Assembly: GCF_001425385.1 (NCBI RefSeq)
Contig: NZ_LMQO01000004.1
Coordinates: forward strand, 124,001 to 188,000
Origin: Sphingomonas sp. Leaf407
Lineage (GTDB): Bacteria; Pseudomonadota; Alphaproteobacteria; Sphingomonadales; Sphingomonadaceae
Reading direction: 5' to 3'
Length of the DNA: 64,000 nt
Under the pieces are notes generated by a model, which ran no database searches, was not told the DNA's origin, and saw nothing but the letters and a program-made list of their open reading frames with translations. A program made the translations under genes and the position numbers. Positions 8,218 to 17,184 of the stretch are shown piece after piece; within the stretch, counting starts at the first letter, position 1; the number at the start of each line of letters is the position of its first letter.

Positions 8218-10419
8218 TCATCCCTCGATTTTGGCAAAGTCGGCAACGCTATGCACCGCGCCGCGCACCCTTGCCAGCAACGCCAGCCGCGCGGCGCGTT
8301 TCGCCGGATCGGCATCGTTGACCGTCACCTCGGTAAAGAACGCATCGATCGGCGCGCGTAAGGAGGCCAGCGCCGCCATCGCCTCCTCGAACCGCTCGCC
8401 CGCGATCGCCGCCGCCGCACGCGGCTCGGCCGCATCGAGCGCGGCGATCAGCGCCGCCTCGGCCGGTTCGGGGGTATAGTCGCGGGCGACCTCGCCCTCG
8501 ACGGGGCCTTCCTTCTTCAGAATATTCGCCGCCCGCTTGTACCCGGCGAGCAGGTTCGCGCCGTCCTCGGTCGTGACGAACCGCTGCAACGCATGGACGC
8601 GGGCGAGCAGCCGGACGAGATCGTCCTCGCCGCCGAGGGCAAACACCGCGTCGATCAAGTCGTGGCGGACGCCGGCCTCGCGTTGCTGGACTTTGAGGCG
8701 GTCGGCGAAAAAGTCGATCACGTCCTGCGCGCCGGTCCCATGCCCGGCAACATCCGCCGCCTTGCCAAGCGGCAATCGCACACCGTTGTCCAGCACCAGC
8801 GACAGGATGCCAAGGGCGGAGCGACGCAATGCGAACGGGTCCTTCGAACCGCTCGGCTTCAGCCCGACCGCAAAAAACTGGACGATGCTGTCCAGCTTGT
8901 CCGCCAACGCCACAGCCACCGTCACCGGCGCGACAGGAACGTCATCCCCCTGCCCGACCGGCTTGTAGTGATCGCGCACCGCCTCGGCGACTTGCGGGTC
9001 CTCGCCCTGCGCGGCGGCGTAATAGCCGCCCATCAGCCCCTGCAATTCGGGAAACTCGCCGACCATGCCGGTGACGAGATCGGCCTTCGCCAACCTGGCG
9101 GCACGCTCCGCCATAACGGCGAGCGCCTCCCTCTCCCCTTCAGGGGAGTTCCGGGTCGGTTGTGCCCCCGGCACAACCTCAACAGCGCGGGGCGCTGTTG
9201 ACCCGGAACTGGTCGGGGAGAGGGGCGTGTCCACGAGCGCCGCGCTGGAAGTAGAAGAGGTCCCCTCTCCCAACCCTCTCCCCTCAAGGGGAGAGGGCTT
9301 TATGACGCCCGACTCGACCAGCCAGCGCGCCAGCTTCGCCACCCGCTCGACCTTGTCGGCGACCGTGCCGAGCTTCTCGTGAAACACGATCTTTTCGAGC
9401 TTCGGCAGCAGCGCATCGAGCGGCGTCCGCAAATCCGTCTCGTAAAAGAACTTCGCGTCCGACAGCCGCGCCGCCAGCACCTTGGCGTTGCCCGCGACGA
9501 TCCGCTCGCCGCCATCGGCCGCGTCGATGTTCGCGGTGCAGACGAACGCATTCGCCAGCCGCCCCTCGCCATCGCGGCACACGAAATATTTCTGGTTCAC
9601 CCGCGCGGTCAACTGGATCACCTCGGGCGGCACCGCCAGATAGGCCGCGTCGAACCGCCCGATCAACGGCACCGGCCATTCGGTCAGCCCGGCATTCTCC
9701 GCCAGCAGCCCCTCGTCCTCGACCAGTTCCAGCCCCGCGCCGCGCGCCGCCATCTTGGCGCCGACCGCGATGATCGCCGCACGTTCGTCCTGATCGACGA
9801 TCACATGGCACGCGCGCAGCTTCTCGACATAGTCGCCCGCCGACCCGATCGTGATGCTACCGGGATGATGGAAGCGATGCCCCAGCGTCGTCGCCCCGCT
9901 GCTCACGCCGGCGACCTCGCACGGCACCACGTCGCTGCCGAACAGCGCGACGATGCCCTGCAACGGCCGCACCCAGCGCGGCGATTCGGGACTGAGCGAC
10001 ACCGCGCCCCAGCGCATCGACTTGGGCCACGGAAACGCCCGCACGATCGCCGGGATCGCCGCGCCCAGCACGTCGGCGGTCCGCCGCCCCGGCACCTCGG
10101 TCACGGCGAACAACACGCCGTCACGCTCGGTCAGCGCCTCGCGCGTCAGCCCGGTCTTGCGCAGGAACCCTTCGAGCGCCTGCGGTGGCGCGGACGCACG
10201 CGGCCCCTTCACTTCCTCGCGCACCGCCTGCGTGGCCTCGGGCAGGTCATGCGCGATCAGCACCAGCCGCCGCGGCGTCGCATAGGTGGTAACACGCGGC
10301 GCGGCGATCCCCGCCTTGCCCAGCTCGGCCACGAACAACTTCGCCAGATCCTCGCGCGCACGCGCCTGCATCCGCGCCGGAATCTCTTCGGAGCGCAGCT
10401 CCAGCAGGAAATCGCTCAT
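8218..10419 (-). CDS. glyS: Glycyl-tRNA synthetase beta subunit, with in-frame repeat-derived insertion
   Basis: GlyS pairs with GlyQ in the alpha2beta2 glycyl-tRNA synthetase. The N-terminus [17 protein letters not shown] is diagnostic; later markers include [32 protein letters not shown] and the C-terminal anticodon-binding helices. At 733 residues it is longer than typical members (about 690). The excess is a low-complexity Pro/Ser/Gly/Glu segment at about residues 374-431, which coincides with palindromic repeat DNA at 9127-9299 (see that entry). The ATG at 10419 overlaps the glyQ stop (ATGA), implying translational coupling. Confidence 0.96.
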   Translation of the reverse strand: MSDFLLELRSEEIPARMQARAREDLAKLFVAELGKAGIAAPRVTTYATPRRLVLIAHDLPEATQAVREEVKGPRASAPPQALEGFLRKTGLTREALTERDGVLFAVTEVPGRRTADVLGAAIPAIVRAFPWPKSMRWGAVSLSPESPRWVRPLQGIVALFGSDVVPCEVAGVSSGATTLGHRFHHPGSITIGSAGDYVEKLRACHVIVDQDERAAIIAVGAKMAARGAGLELVEDEGLLAENAGLTEWPVPLIGRFDAAYLAVPPEVIQLTARVNQKYFVCRDGEGRLANAFVCTANIDAADGGERIVAGNAKVLAARLSDAKFFYETDLRTPLDALLPKLEKIVFHEKLGTVADKVERVAKLARWLVESGVIKPSPLEGRGLGEGTSSTSSAALVDTPLSPTSSGSTAPRAVEVVPGAQPTRNSPEGEREALAVMAERAARLAKADLVTGMVGEFPELQGLMGGYYAAAQGEDPQVAEAVRDHYKPVGQGDDVPVAPVTVAVALADKLDSIVQFFAVGLKPSGSKDPFALRRSALGILSLVLDNGVRLPLGKAADVAGHGTGAQDVIDFFADRLKVQQREAGVRHDLIDAVFALGGEDDLVRLLARVHALQRFVTTEDGANLLAGYKRAANILKKEGPVEGEVARDYTPEPAEAALIAALDAAEPRAAAAIAGERFEEAMAALASLRAPIDAFFTEVTVNDADPAKRAARLALLARVRGAVHSVADFAKIEG
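9127..9299. repeat. Palindromic element inserted in frame inside glyS
   Basis: A roughly 171-base block of nested inverted repeats interrupts glyS between VESGVIK and [11 protein letters not shown]. It has CCCTCTCCCC-type end hairpins, an AGTTCCGGGTC/GACCCGGAACT stem enclosing two smaller hairpins (TTGTG/CACAA and TCAACAGC/GCTGTTGA), and a CTCTCCCCTCAAGGGGAGAG hairpin. The length is a multiple of three and the glyS frame stays open. The end motif matches the intergenic element at 5014-5209. It resembles in concept the Rickettsia palindromic elements that insert within genes. Confidence 0.8.
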
Positions 10420-11309
10420 GCCACCCACCCCGGAAAGCGTGCCTGCCACTGGGGCGTCCGCATCTCGATCCACTTCTGGCACGATCCCTTCGCCAGATCG
10501 CGCACGCGGGCGATATACGCCTGCCGCTCGGCGACCGAGATCACGCCGCGCGCACCCAGCAGGTTGAAGATATGGCTCGCCTCGATCGCCTGTTCATAGG
10601 CGGCGATCGGCACGTCGGCGGCCAGCGCGTTCTCGCACTCGGCCACTGCCTTGCGGAACAGGTCGAACAGCGACTCCGTATCGGCGACCTCGAAATTCCA
10701 CTTCGACATCTGCTTCTCGTTTTCGAGAAACACGTCGCCGTACGTCACGCCCGAATCGTTGAACGCCAGGTCGTACACGCTGTCCTTGTCCTGGATATAC
10801 ATGGCCAGCCGCTCCAACCCATAGGTCAGCTCGCCCGCCACCGGCTTGCAGTCGAACCCACCCATCTGCTGGAAATAGGTGAACTGGGTGACTTCCATCC
10901 CGTCGCACCACACTTCCCAGCCCAAGCCCCATGCGCCCAGCGTCGGCGATTCCCAGTCGTCCTCGACGAAGCGGATGTCGTGCTGCGTGAAGTCGATGCC
11001 GATCGCCGCCAGCGATCCCAGATACAGTTCCTGCAAGTCGGGCGGCGAAGGCTTCAATATCACCTGATACTGGTAATAATGCTGCAGCCGGTTCGGGTTC
11101 TCGCCATAGCGGCCGTCGGTCGGGCGGCGGCACGGCTGGACGAAGGCGGCGTTCCACGGCTCCGGGCCCAGCGCCTTCAGCGTCGTCGCCGGGTGAAACG
11201 TCCCCGCCCCCATGCGCATGTCATAGGGTTGCAGGATCACGCAGCCCCGATCGCTCCAATAGTCGTGGAGGGTCAGGATCATCTTCTGGAAACTGAGCGG
11301 GGCGGACAC
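10416..11309 (-). CDS. glyQ: Glycyl-tRNA synthetase alpha subunit
   Basis: GlyQ is the class II catalytic subunit that forms glycyl-adenylate. The 297-residue product has the family length and the near-invariant stretches [50 protein letters not shown] and [20 protein letters not shown]. The start is a GTG at 11309 preceded by a GAGG site. It is first in a glyQ-glyS pair whose stop and start codons overlap. In many bacteria glyQS is preceded by regulatory RNA; none is recognisable in the short leader here. Confidence 0.97.
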   Translation of the reverse strand: MSAPLSFQKMILTLHDYWSDRGCVILQPYDMRMGAGTFHPATTLKALGPEPWNAAFVQPCRRPTDGRYGENPNRLQHYYQYQVILKPSPPDLQELYLGSLAAIGIDFTQHDIRFVEDDWESPTLGAWGLGWEVWCDGMEVTQFTYFQQMGGFDCKPVAGELTYGLERLAMYIQDKDSVYDLAFNDSGVTYGDVFLENEKQMSKWNFEVADTESLFDLFRKAVAECENALAADVPIAAYEQAIEASHIFNLLGARGVISVAERQAYIARVRDLAKGSCQKWIEMRTPQWQARFPGWVA

Positions 11310-11416
11310 GGAGCCTCGTCGCGTAAGGGAAAACAGGCCCCAGCGCCTAGCGCCTGCCCGCCGCGCGGGTCAAGCGACCCCCGTGTCACGATCACACGAT
11401 ATTATGTCAGGTTGTA

Positions 11417-11445
11417 TTGACAATAAGCGCGAATAACTCGATACA
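11417..11445 (+). promoter_or_regulatory. Predicted sigma-70 promoter
   Basis: A perfect TTGACA (11417-11422) is followed after 17 bases by GATACA (11440-11445). It reads toward the small gene at 11500. TATTGTC-like sequences around it (TATGTCAG, TAGTCAGG, AATGTCAG) recur and could be operator half-sites. Confidence 0.5.
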
Positions 11446-11499
11446 TAGTCAGGTAAGCACGACACAATGTCAGCATCCAACGACACAGGGGATAATCCG

Positions 11500-11694
11500 A
11501 TGGCATCGCAACCGGCACGACGCAGCCCCAGCCTGCTGGCGATCGGCTTCTTCATCCTCGTGGTGTTCCAGGGGGTGAAGCTCGATCTGCCACGGGTCGT
11601 CACCGTGCCGCTCCCGGTCGCGGTCGATACCGCCCACGGCATCGCCATCGCCGCGAAACTGGGCGACGCCGCGATTTCGTTGAGTTGGCGCTGA
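11500..11694 (+). CDS. Small membrane-anchored protein, unknown
   Basis: This is a 64-residue protein with one hydrophobic segment (LLAIGFFILVVFQGV, about residues 13-27) and a polar C-terminal tail of about 37 residues. The ATG at 11500 has an excellent AGGGGA ribosome site with seven-base spacing; an ATG at 11467 in the same frame lacks one. A consensus-like promoter lies 55-80 bases upstream, so it is probably expressed as a single gene. No family recognised. Confidence 0.6.
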   Translation: MASQPARRSPSLLAIGFFILVVFQGVKLDLPRVVTVPLPVAVDTAHGIAIAAKLGDAAISLSWR

Positions 11695-12056
11695 CAGACC
11701 CCGCGACAAGAAACACCACCCCAACCCCATCGTCACCCCGGACCTGTTCCGGGGTCCACCGTCCCGCAGACGCACCCGATGTTGTCTTGTTGGAACCGTA
11801 GACCCCGGAACAAGTCCGGGGTGACGAAAGAGGGGAAAAGACCCGCCCTTTCCGTCATCCCGGCGAAGGCCGGGATCCATGGACCCGAAACACCGTGACA
11901 AGAAGCGCCACCCTCACCCCATCGTCACCCCGGACCCGTTCCGCGAACGCACCCACCGTTGCTCTCACGGGATCATAGCCCCCGGACCAAATCCGGCGTG
12001 ACGACCGGGGAAAAGCCCCGCCCCTATCCAACCACCCCCCATCCGAAAGGCCCCGC
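11695..12056. repeat. Gene-free gap filled with REP-like palindromes
   Basis: This 362-base gap carries three palindromic pairs or units: GTCACCCCGGACC...GGTCCGGGGTGACG-type arms at 11731-11826, a GTCATCCCGGCGAAGGCCGGGATCC unit at 11853-11882, and a diverged pair at 11923-12003. About 40 bases (GACAAGAARCRCCACCC... to CCCCGGACC) are repeated directly at about 11705 and 11897, indicating duplication of a unit. The first family also occurs at 50635-50743. No gene is evident. Confidence 0.8.
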
Positions 12057-12476
12057 ATGCCCGACCCCCAATGGGGCGAACGCCGCGCCACCGCCCGGCA
12101 ACGCGCCCGCCAGCGCTGGATCGCCGGTATCACCGCCGTGGTCCTCGCCTCGCCCTTCGCGCTCCACCATGGATCGAAACATTATGCGGCAAGTGGCGGC
12201 GTGATGCCCGACGGCCGGTTCCCGCTGTGGATACCGATCCTCTACTGGCTCCTCGTCGTCGCGATCGCGTTCGCCGGCGTGATCCGCCTCTACCATGCCA
12301 GCGACGAATTCGAACGGCGCCGCCTGATCGACGGGTTCGCGGTCAGCGGGCTGTTGCTCGGGCTGCTCGTCCCGCCGCTCTTCTTTCTCGATTTGAGGTT
12401 CGGCCTTATCTACGCATGGCTGGCGGCACTCCTCGCCGGCCTCGCCACCTTCGCGCTGCGCCGGTCCACGCCATGA
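12057..12476 (+). CDS. Small multi-span membrane protein (operon with Xre regulator)
   Basis: The 139-residue product has about four hydrophobic segments: ITAVVLASPFAL, WIPILYWLLVVAIAFAGVI, AVSGLLLGLLVPPLFF and AWLAALLAGLATFAL. The motif RLYHASDEFERRRLIDGF sits at the cytosolic face. The downstream gene at 12666 has the matching RLWRAADEVERGQIATAL motif and similar topology, so the two look like paralogues flanking a regulator. The stop codon overlaps the start of the Xre gene (ATGA). Function is unknown; co-occurrence of such proteins with a short Xre protein suggests a regulator-sensor unit, which is inference. Confidence 0.75.
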   Translation: MPDPQWGERRATARQRARQRWIAGITAVVLASPFALHHGSKHYAASGGVMPDGRFPLWIPILYWLLVVAIAFAGVIRLYHASDEFERRRLIDGFAVSGLLLGLLVPPLFFLDLRFGLIYAWLAALLAGLATFALRRSTP

Positions 12477-12676
12477 AGAACCGGCTGAAGGTACTGCGCG
12501 CCGAACGCGACTGGAGCCAGGCCGAACTCGCCGGGCGGCTCGACGTGTCGCGGCAGGCAGTGAACGCGATCGAGACCGGCAAGCATGATCCCTCGCTCCC
12601 GCTCGCCTTCCGCATGAGCCGATTGTTCGCGCTGCCGATCGAGGATATTTTCGAGGATGATGTCGATGCACGATAA
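12473..12676 (+). CDS. Short Xre-family transcriptional regulator
   Basis: The 67-residue protein consists almost only of a Cro/C1-type helix-turn-helix: KNRLKVLRAERDWSQAELA followed by the recognition helix region VSRQAVNAIETGKHDPSL. The C-terminal acidic tail LPIEDIFEDD is typical of the small YozG/YgzD-like group. It probably autoregulates this four-gene operon. The start overlaps the stop of the gene before it, and its 3' end overlaps the next gene by 11 or more bases, so translation of the group looks coupled. Confidence 0.88.
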   Translation: MKNRLKVLRAERDWSQAELAGRLDVSRQAVNAIETGKHDPSLPLAFRMSRLFALPIEDIFEDDVDAR

Positions 12677-13103
12677 CTGGGGCACCACGCGCGAACGATC
12701 CCGCAAGCGGCGGCGGTGGCAATGGGTCGGACTGGCGGTGGTTCTCGTCGTGCTGGCACCGATCGCCGCGTCGTTCGGGCTGGGGCTGGTCGAGGGCATC
12801 TGGTCGGTGCGTGATCCAGGGACGGCCGTCAGCACGCGCGACCATATCGGCTATGTCGGCGTCGCGATGACGATGCTCGTGGCACTCGCCGTCCAGTATC
12901 GGCTGTGGCGCGCGGCCGACGAGGTCGAACGCGGCCAGATCGCTACCGCGCTGTCGCTCGCCGCGATCGTCGCGTTGACCACCTTGCCGGTCCTGTCGCT
13001 GGCGCAGGGTCCGCTCGGCCTGCGCAACCCGGCGATGATCGGCTGGGGGCTGGCCGCCGCGACGCTGATCGCCACGCGGATCGTCCAGCGGCTGCGCGGA
13101 TGA
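12666..13103 (+). CDS. Small multi-span membrane protein, paralogue of the 12057 gene
   Basis: The 145-residue protein has about four membrane segments (VGLAVVLVVLAPIAASFGL, YVGVAMTMLVALAVQY, IATALSLAAIVALTTLPV and IGWGLAAATLIAT). The RLWRAADEVERGQ motif parallels RLYHASDEFERRR in the gene at 12057. Three in-frame ATGs (12657, 12660, 12666) are possible; the GAGG at 12653 is best spaced for 12666. It ends in an ATGA overlap with the TraB-like gene. Function unknown. Confidence 0.72.
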   Translation: MHDNWGTTRERSRKRRRWQWVGLAVVLVVLAPIAASFGLGLVEGIWSVRDPGTAVSTRDHIGYVGVAMTMLVALAVQYRLWRAADEVERGQIATALSLAAIVALTTLPVLSLAQGPLGLRNPAMIGWGLAAATLIATRIVQRLRG

Positions 13104-13948
13104 TTGCCCGCCTGGCTGCCGCGCTGCTCTACTGGGTCGCGCTGGCCAGCCCGCTCGCCGCCCCGCTGCCGCTCACTCCGGCGCTGTGGGTCGCGCGAGG
13201 GAACGGTGCGACGGTATGGCTGTTCGGCACGGTGCATCAGCTACGGCCGGCCATGCCATGGCTGACCGGCCGGGTCGCGCAGGCATTTGCGGCGAGCGAC
13301 ACGCTGCTGCTCGAACTGATCGCGCCCACCCCCGTCGAAACCGCCGCCGCATTGTCGGCGGTCGTGCAGGCGCAGTCGCTGCCCGCCGATCTGCGTCGCC
13401 GCCGCGACGCCCGCGCGGCGGCGCTGGGCTTTCCGCCCGGCTCGTTCGACCGCCACGGCGCATGGTTCGCCGCGACCTCGATCGGTGGCGCGGGGCTGGC
13501 GCGCGCCGGCTACACCAGCACCTCCGCCCCCGAAATGCTGCTCGCCCGGTTGGCCGGACGCACCGGCAAGCAGGTCGTCGGACTGGAAACCCAGCGTAGC
13601 CAGCTCGGGATGTTCGCCGCGCTGCCGGCATCAGTGCAGCGCCGGATGTTGGCGCAGGCGCTGTCGGGGGACGGCGCGGCGACGATGGACCGGCTGGTCG
13701 CCGCATGGGGGTCCGGACAGGTGTCCGCGCTCCGCACCTTGCTCGACACCGACATGGCGGCCGCCGGCCCGGCGTTCCGCGCCACCCTCCTCGACCGTCG
13801 CAACGCCGCCTTCGCATCCGCCATCCGCCGCCGGATGACGCCCGCGACGACATTGTTCGTCGCCATCGGCACCGGGCATCTGCTGGGTCCCGGCGGCGTG
13901 CCCGCGCGCCTAGCGGCCAGCGGCATGGTGATCGAACGGGTGCAATAG
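13100..13948 (+). CDS. TraB/GumN family protein
   Basis: The 282-residue exported protein has a signal peptide (LAAALLYWVALASPLAAPL) and the TraB/GumN pattern: the N-terminal WLFGTVHQLRP with its conserved GTxH, the central KQVVGLETQRSQL with a conserved Glu, a late RRNAAFASAI segment, and FVAIGTGHLLGPGG near the C-terminus. Members resemble Tiki metalloproteases and bear conserved metal-ligand His/Glu residues; bacterial roles are poorly defined. The ATG at 13100 overlaps the preceding stop. It is last in the 12057-13948 operon and is followed by a possible terminator. Confidence 0.85.
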   Translation: MIARLAAALLYWVALASPLAAPLPLTPALWVARGNGATVWLFGTVHQLRPAMPWLTGRVAQAFAASDTLLLELIAPTPVETAAALSAVVQAQSLPADLRRRRDARAAALGFPPGSFDRHGAWFAATSIGGAGLARAGYTSTSAPEMLLARLAGRTGKQVVGLETQRSQLGMFAALPASVQRRMLAQALSGDGAATMDRLVAAWGSGQVSALRTLLDTDMAAAGPAFRATLLDRRNAAFASAIRRRMTPATTLFVAIGTGHLLGPGGVPARLAASGMVIERVQ

Positions 13949-13968
13949 CGGCGGATAACCCGCTTTTT
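13947..13968 (+). terminator. Possible intrinsic terminator
   Basis: A short AGCGG/CCGCT stem is followed by TTTTT immediately after the TraB-like gene. The stem is short, so strength is uncertain. Confidence 0.45.
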
Positions 13969-14192
13969 CCCGACCCTGTCCTACACCGGCCGGTGCCACT
14001 ATTCCTTGTCCCGCCCTGCCGTTCCGGGCCGCCGGCCGGCGCACCGTACCGACGTCACTAGTGTAAACTTTGCCGCGCTTGCCTTTTTTGCCATTCTCGC
14101 CTAGTCGCCCGCGCTTGTCCGTTACGCCGGGGTCATCCCTGGAGGTCCGGCGCGGCCAAGATCTGCAACACCGTATCTTTAAGGAAGACAAG

Positions 14193-14879
14193 ATGAGCGA
14201 CACGCTGCACCTGTCGGCCGAGACGCGCGACCGGGTTGGCAAGGGAGCCTCCCGTGCCCTGCGTCGCGATGGCCGCGTCCCCGCCGTGATCTATGGCAAC
14301 AAGGAAGAGCCCCAGGGCATCCACCTGAACGCCCGCGAACTGATGAAGCAGCTCATGACGGGCCACTTCATGAATTCGGTCATCATGGTCGACGTCGGTG
14401 GCAAGAAGGTGCGTACGCTGGCCAAGGACGTCGCGTTCGACGTCGTCTCGGACCAGCCGATCCATGTCGACTTCCTGCGCATTTCCAAGAATGCGACCGT
14501 GACCGTTGCCGTGCCCGTGACCTTCGTCAACGAAGACGAAGCCCCCGGCATCAAGCGCGCCGGTGGCGTGCTGAACGTCGTGCGTCACGAAATCGAACTG
14601 GTGGTCGAAGCGTCGAACATCCCGACCGAGATCGTCGTCGATCTGACCGGCCGCGAAGTCGGCGACTCGATCCACATTTCGGAAGTGTCGCTGCCGAACG
14701 GTGCTGAACCGGCCGTTGAGGATCGCGATTTCACCGTCGCCACCATCGTGCCGCCGACGGTTCCGACCGCTGCGGACGAAGCGCTCGACGCCGAAGTCGC
14801 CGAAGCACAGTCGGCCGAAGCCGCTGCCGAGGCGGAAGCCGAAGCGGCCGCCGACGAAGAGGACAAGGCCGAGGGCTGA
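14193..14879 (+). CDS. rplY: 50S ribosomal protein L25/general stress protein Ctc
   Basis: This 228-residue long-form L25 (CTC type) binds 5S rRNA. The N-terminal L25 domain covers about residues 1-95 ([20 protein letters not shown] and [10 protein letters not shown] are characteristic); the beta-barrel C-terminal domain follows to about residue 190. The last 30 residues are an acidic Ala/Glu tail ([20 protein letters not shown]) common in alphaproteobacterial members. The ATG at 14193 has an AAGGA site. pth follows 81 bases downstream, the usual rplY-pth pairing. Confidence 0.96.
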   Translation: MSDTLHLSAETRDRVGKGASRALRRDGRVPAVIYGNKEEPQGIHLNARELMKQLMTGHFMNSVIMVDVGGKKVRTLAKDVAFDVVSDQPIHVDFLRISKNATVTVAVPVTFVNEDEAPGIKRAGGVLNVVRHEIELVVEASNIPTEIVVDLTGREVGDSIHISEVSLPNGAEPAVEDRDFTVATIVPPTVPTAADEALDAEVAEAQSAEAAAEAEAEAAADEEDKAEG

Positions 14880-14906
14880 TCCGCCCTTTCGCCGGTATCT
14901 CGATGG

Positions 14907-14940
14907 AGCGGGGCGGCCGGACACGGCGGCCCCGCTTCTT
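14907..14940 (+). terminator. GC-rich hairpin between rplY and pth
   Basis: A strong stem with GCGGGGC/GCCCCGC arms encloses GGCCGGACACGGCG and is followed by TTCTT. It may partially terminate or protect the rplY transcript; the T-tract is weak. Confidence 0.45.
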
Positions 14941-14960
14941 CGCGTTTGGAGGCTAAGTGT

Positions 14961-15527
14961 ATGAAAATATGGGCAGGCTTGGGCAATCCAGGGCCGCAAT
15001 ATGCGATGCACCGCCACAATATCGGCTTCATGGCCGTGGATTCGATCGCCGAGGTCCATGGCTTCGCCGCCCCCCGGCGTGGCTTTCAGGGCTGGGTTCA
15101 GGAAGGCCGGATCGGCCCGGACAAGGTGCTGCTGCTCAAGCCCGGCACCTGGATGAACGAAAGCGGCCGCGCGATCGGCGAGGCGATGCGCTTCTACAAG
15201 CTCACCCCCGCCGACGTGACCGTGTTCCACGACGAGCTCGACCTCGCCCCGTTCAAGCTGAAGGTGAAGACCGGCGGCGGCCATGCCGGCCACAACGGCC
15301 TGCGTTCGACCGATCAGCACATCGGCCCCGACTTCCGCCGCATCCGGCTGGGCATCGGCCATCCGGGCCACAAGGACCGGGTAACGCCGTACGTTCTCGG
15401 CAATTTCGCCAAGGCCGAACTGGACGACCTGACCGACCTGCTCGGCGCGGTCGCCGCCGAATCACCATGGTTGGCGGCCGGCGACGACGTCCGCTTCATG
15501 AACGAAATCGCCCGCCGCATGGGCTAG
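14961..15527 (+). CDS. pth: Peptidyl-tRNA hydrolase
   Basis: Pth releases tRNA from prematurely dropped peptidyl-tRNAs. The 188-residue protein matches the family length and shows GLGNPGPQYAMHRHNIGF with the catalytic His, LLLKPGTWMNESG with the substrate-binding Asn, VFHDELDLAPFKLKVKTGGG and GHNGLRSTDQHIG. The ATG at 14961 has a GGAGG site. It follows rplY and is probably partly co-transcribed with it. Confidence 0.97.
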   Translation: MKIWAGLGNPGPQYAMHRHNIGFMAVDSIAEVHGFAAPRRGFQGWVQEGRIGPDKVLLLKPGTWMNESGRAIGEAMRFYKLTPADVTVFHDELDLAPFKLKVKTGGGHAGHNGLRSTDQHIGPDFRRIRLGIGHPGHKDRVTPYVLGNFAKAELDDLTDLLGAVAAESPWLAAGDDVRFMNEIARRMG

Positions 15528-15678
15528 GCACGACTGCGACTACCAGACCAACGCGACCGGCGGCTCGCTCGCCAGCAATCCCGGCGACCAGCGCCGGACA
15601 CGACAACGGCGCCGCAGCCTGTTGCTACGACGCCGTCATTATCGTTCAATCGGCGAGCCTGACCGGCCCGCCCGTCGC

Positions 15679-15954
15679 TTAGTTCGGGCTCGAGTCGCTG
15701 CCGCCGCTGGCCGCGACGACGATGATCGAGATGAGCACGATGCCGCCGATGATCGCCGGGATCAGCAGGCCACCGGCCGCAATGAACTCGGCGTCCTTGG
15801 CAACCTTGCGCTTCGCCGGAGCGGTCATCGACTGCACCGGGGCATTCACCGCCGGGAACGCCGCGCTGCCCGCGCGCTGGCCTGCCATCGCGACCGTCGA
15901 ACCGGCCATCACATATCCCGCAAGCGCGATTGCGAGCGCACCCTTCTTCAGCAT
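15679..15954 (-). CDS. Small exported protein with C-terminal membrane helix
   Basis: The 91-residue product has a signal peptide (MLKKGALAIALAGYVMAGSTVAMA) and a C-terminal hydrophobic helix (LLIPAIIGGIVLISIIVVAA) followed by a Ser/Asp tail. The ATG at 15954 is preceded by GGGAGG. It is a single gene. The architecture is common in sphingomonads but I cannot name a function. Confidence 0.68.
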   Translation of the reverse strand: MLKKGALAIALAGYVMAGSTVAMAGQRAGSAAFPAVNAPVQSMTAPAKRKVAKDAEFIAAGGLLIPAIIGGIVLISIIVVAASGGSDSSPN

Positions 15955-16175
15955 CGTTCGCCTCCCGTTGCGCGCGCATCGATGATGTTGCGGCGCGAAA
16001 ATCATGTCCCCGGTACTGCATCCGGGCACTTGCGTCAACCACGGCGCCTGTTTTTGCACTGCCGCAAAACAAGCATCACTAAATAATAACCATGGGCCGT
16101 GACGATCCGTTCCCGATGATATTCCGAATTTCAATGTACTCCGCGCGAGGTAAACAAGCGGTTAGGGAGCACCGT

Positions 16176-16895
16176 TCATGCGCCGACCGTCAGCACTTCG
16201 CTGCGATCACCTTCCAGATATACCGCCGACAACCGTCCGGTTCGATAGGCACCGGTATCGATTCCGATGCGGTTGGGGCGGATCTGCACCGTGGGCTCGA
16301 TGCTGTGGCCATGCACGATCACCGCGCCGTGATCGCTTTCATCGTACAGAAAATCGTCGCGGATCCACAACAGGTCCTCGCGGGCCTGCCGCCGCAGCGG
16401 CACGCCGGGGCGAACCCCGGCATGGCAGAAGAAATAGTCGCCCGACTGCGCGGTGAGCGGCAATCGCTGCATCCACTGCACCCATTGCCGCGGGATCGCC
16501 ACGCGCGCCCGGCGCAGGAAATCGCGCATGTCGTCGTCCGGCCCCGGCGGATCGATGCCGAAACTGCGCAGCGTGTCGCGCCCGCCGACGTTCAGCCACC
16601 CGCGCAGCGTCGCCATATCGCCGGCCAGCGCGCGCAGCATCGCTTCCTCATGATTGCCCTGCAGGACGATCACCCGGTCGCTACGGGTTTGAAGATCATG
16701 AAGAAATTCGAGGACCTTGGCGCTGTTGCCACCACGGTCGATCAGATCGCCGATGAAGATCAGGTGGAGCGACTCCACCGGCGGCAACCTTGCCGAATGG
16801 TCGCCGATCACATCGACCATTTGGCGCAGTAAATCATAGCAACCATGAATATCGCCGACAGCATAGATGCGTTCGCCTGAATCCGTGCTTGGCAA
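16176..16895 (-). CDS. Serine/threonine-type metallophosphoesterase
   Basis: This 239-residue calcineurin-like phosphatase has the complete PPP/bacteriophage-lambda-type metal motif set: GDIHG (YAVGDIHGCYDLL, near residue 14), GDLIDRGGNS, GNHEEAML, and later CHAGVRPG and VHGHS. Such enzymes dephosphorylate phosphoproteins or diadenosine polyphosphates in the cytoplasm. The start appears to be a TTG at 16895: no ATG or GTG exists in frame before the GDIHG motif. It is a single gene next to, and divergent from, the exopolysaccharide genes. Confidence 0.9.
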   Translation of the reverse strand: MPSTDSGERIYAVGDIHGCYDLLRQMVDVIGDHSARLPPVESLHLIFIGDLIDRGGNSAKVLEFLHDLQTRSDRVIVLQGNHEEAMLRALAGDMATLRGWLNVGGRDTLRSFGIDPPGPDDDMRDFLRRARVAIPRQWVQWMQRLPLTAQSGDYFFCHAGVRPGVPLRRQAREDLLWIRDDFLYDESDHGAVIVHGHSIEPTVQIRPNRIGIDTGAYRTGRLSAVYLEGDRSEVLTVGA

Positions 16896-17184
16896 GGCTG
16901 CGGTTCCCGATATAGCGTGAGGTAAGGGGTTATTTGGGGGAAGAGACGGGTCGCGTCTATGCCGGGTACGACAAGGCGGTCAATGCACGGCAGCGAAGCG
17001 CCGAACGCATGATTTCACCGCCGGGTCCGAGCGGCGGCGCATCGTCGATATTGCCGATATGGTTGCAGCGGAAAGGCCCGGGTGGAACGCATGGCACACG
17101 ATCGCCGGCACGCTTGCGTCTGACCCGGACCGCCATGGCCTGCGTCCCAAATCCGGGCCCGCGCTATCGCCGCGGACCGATTCG

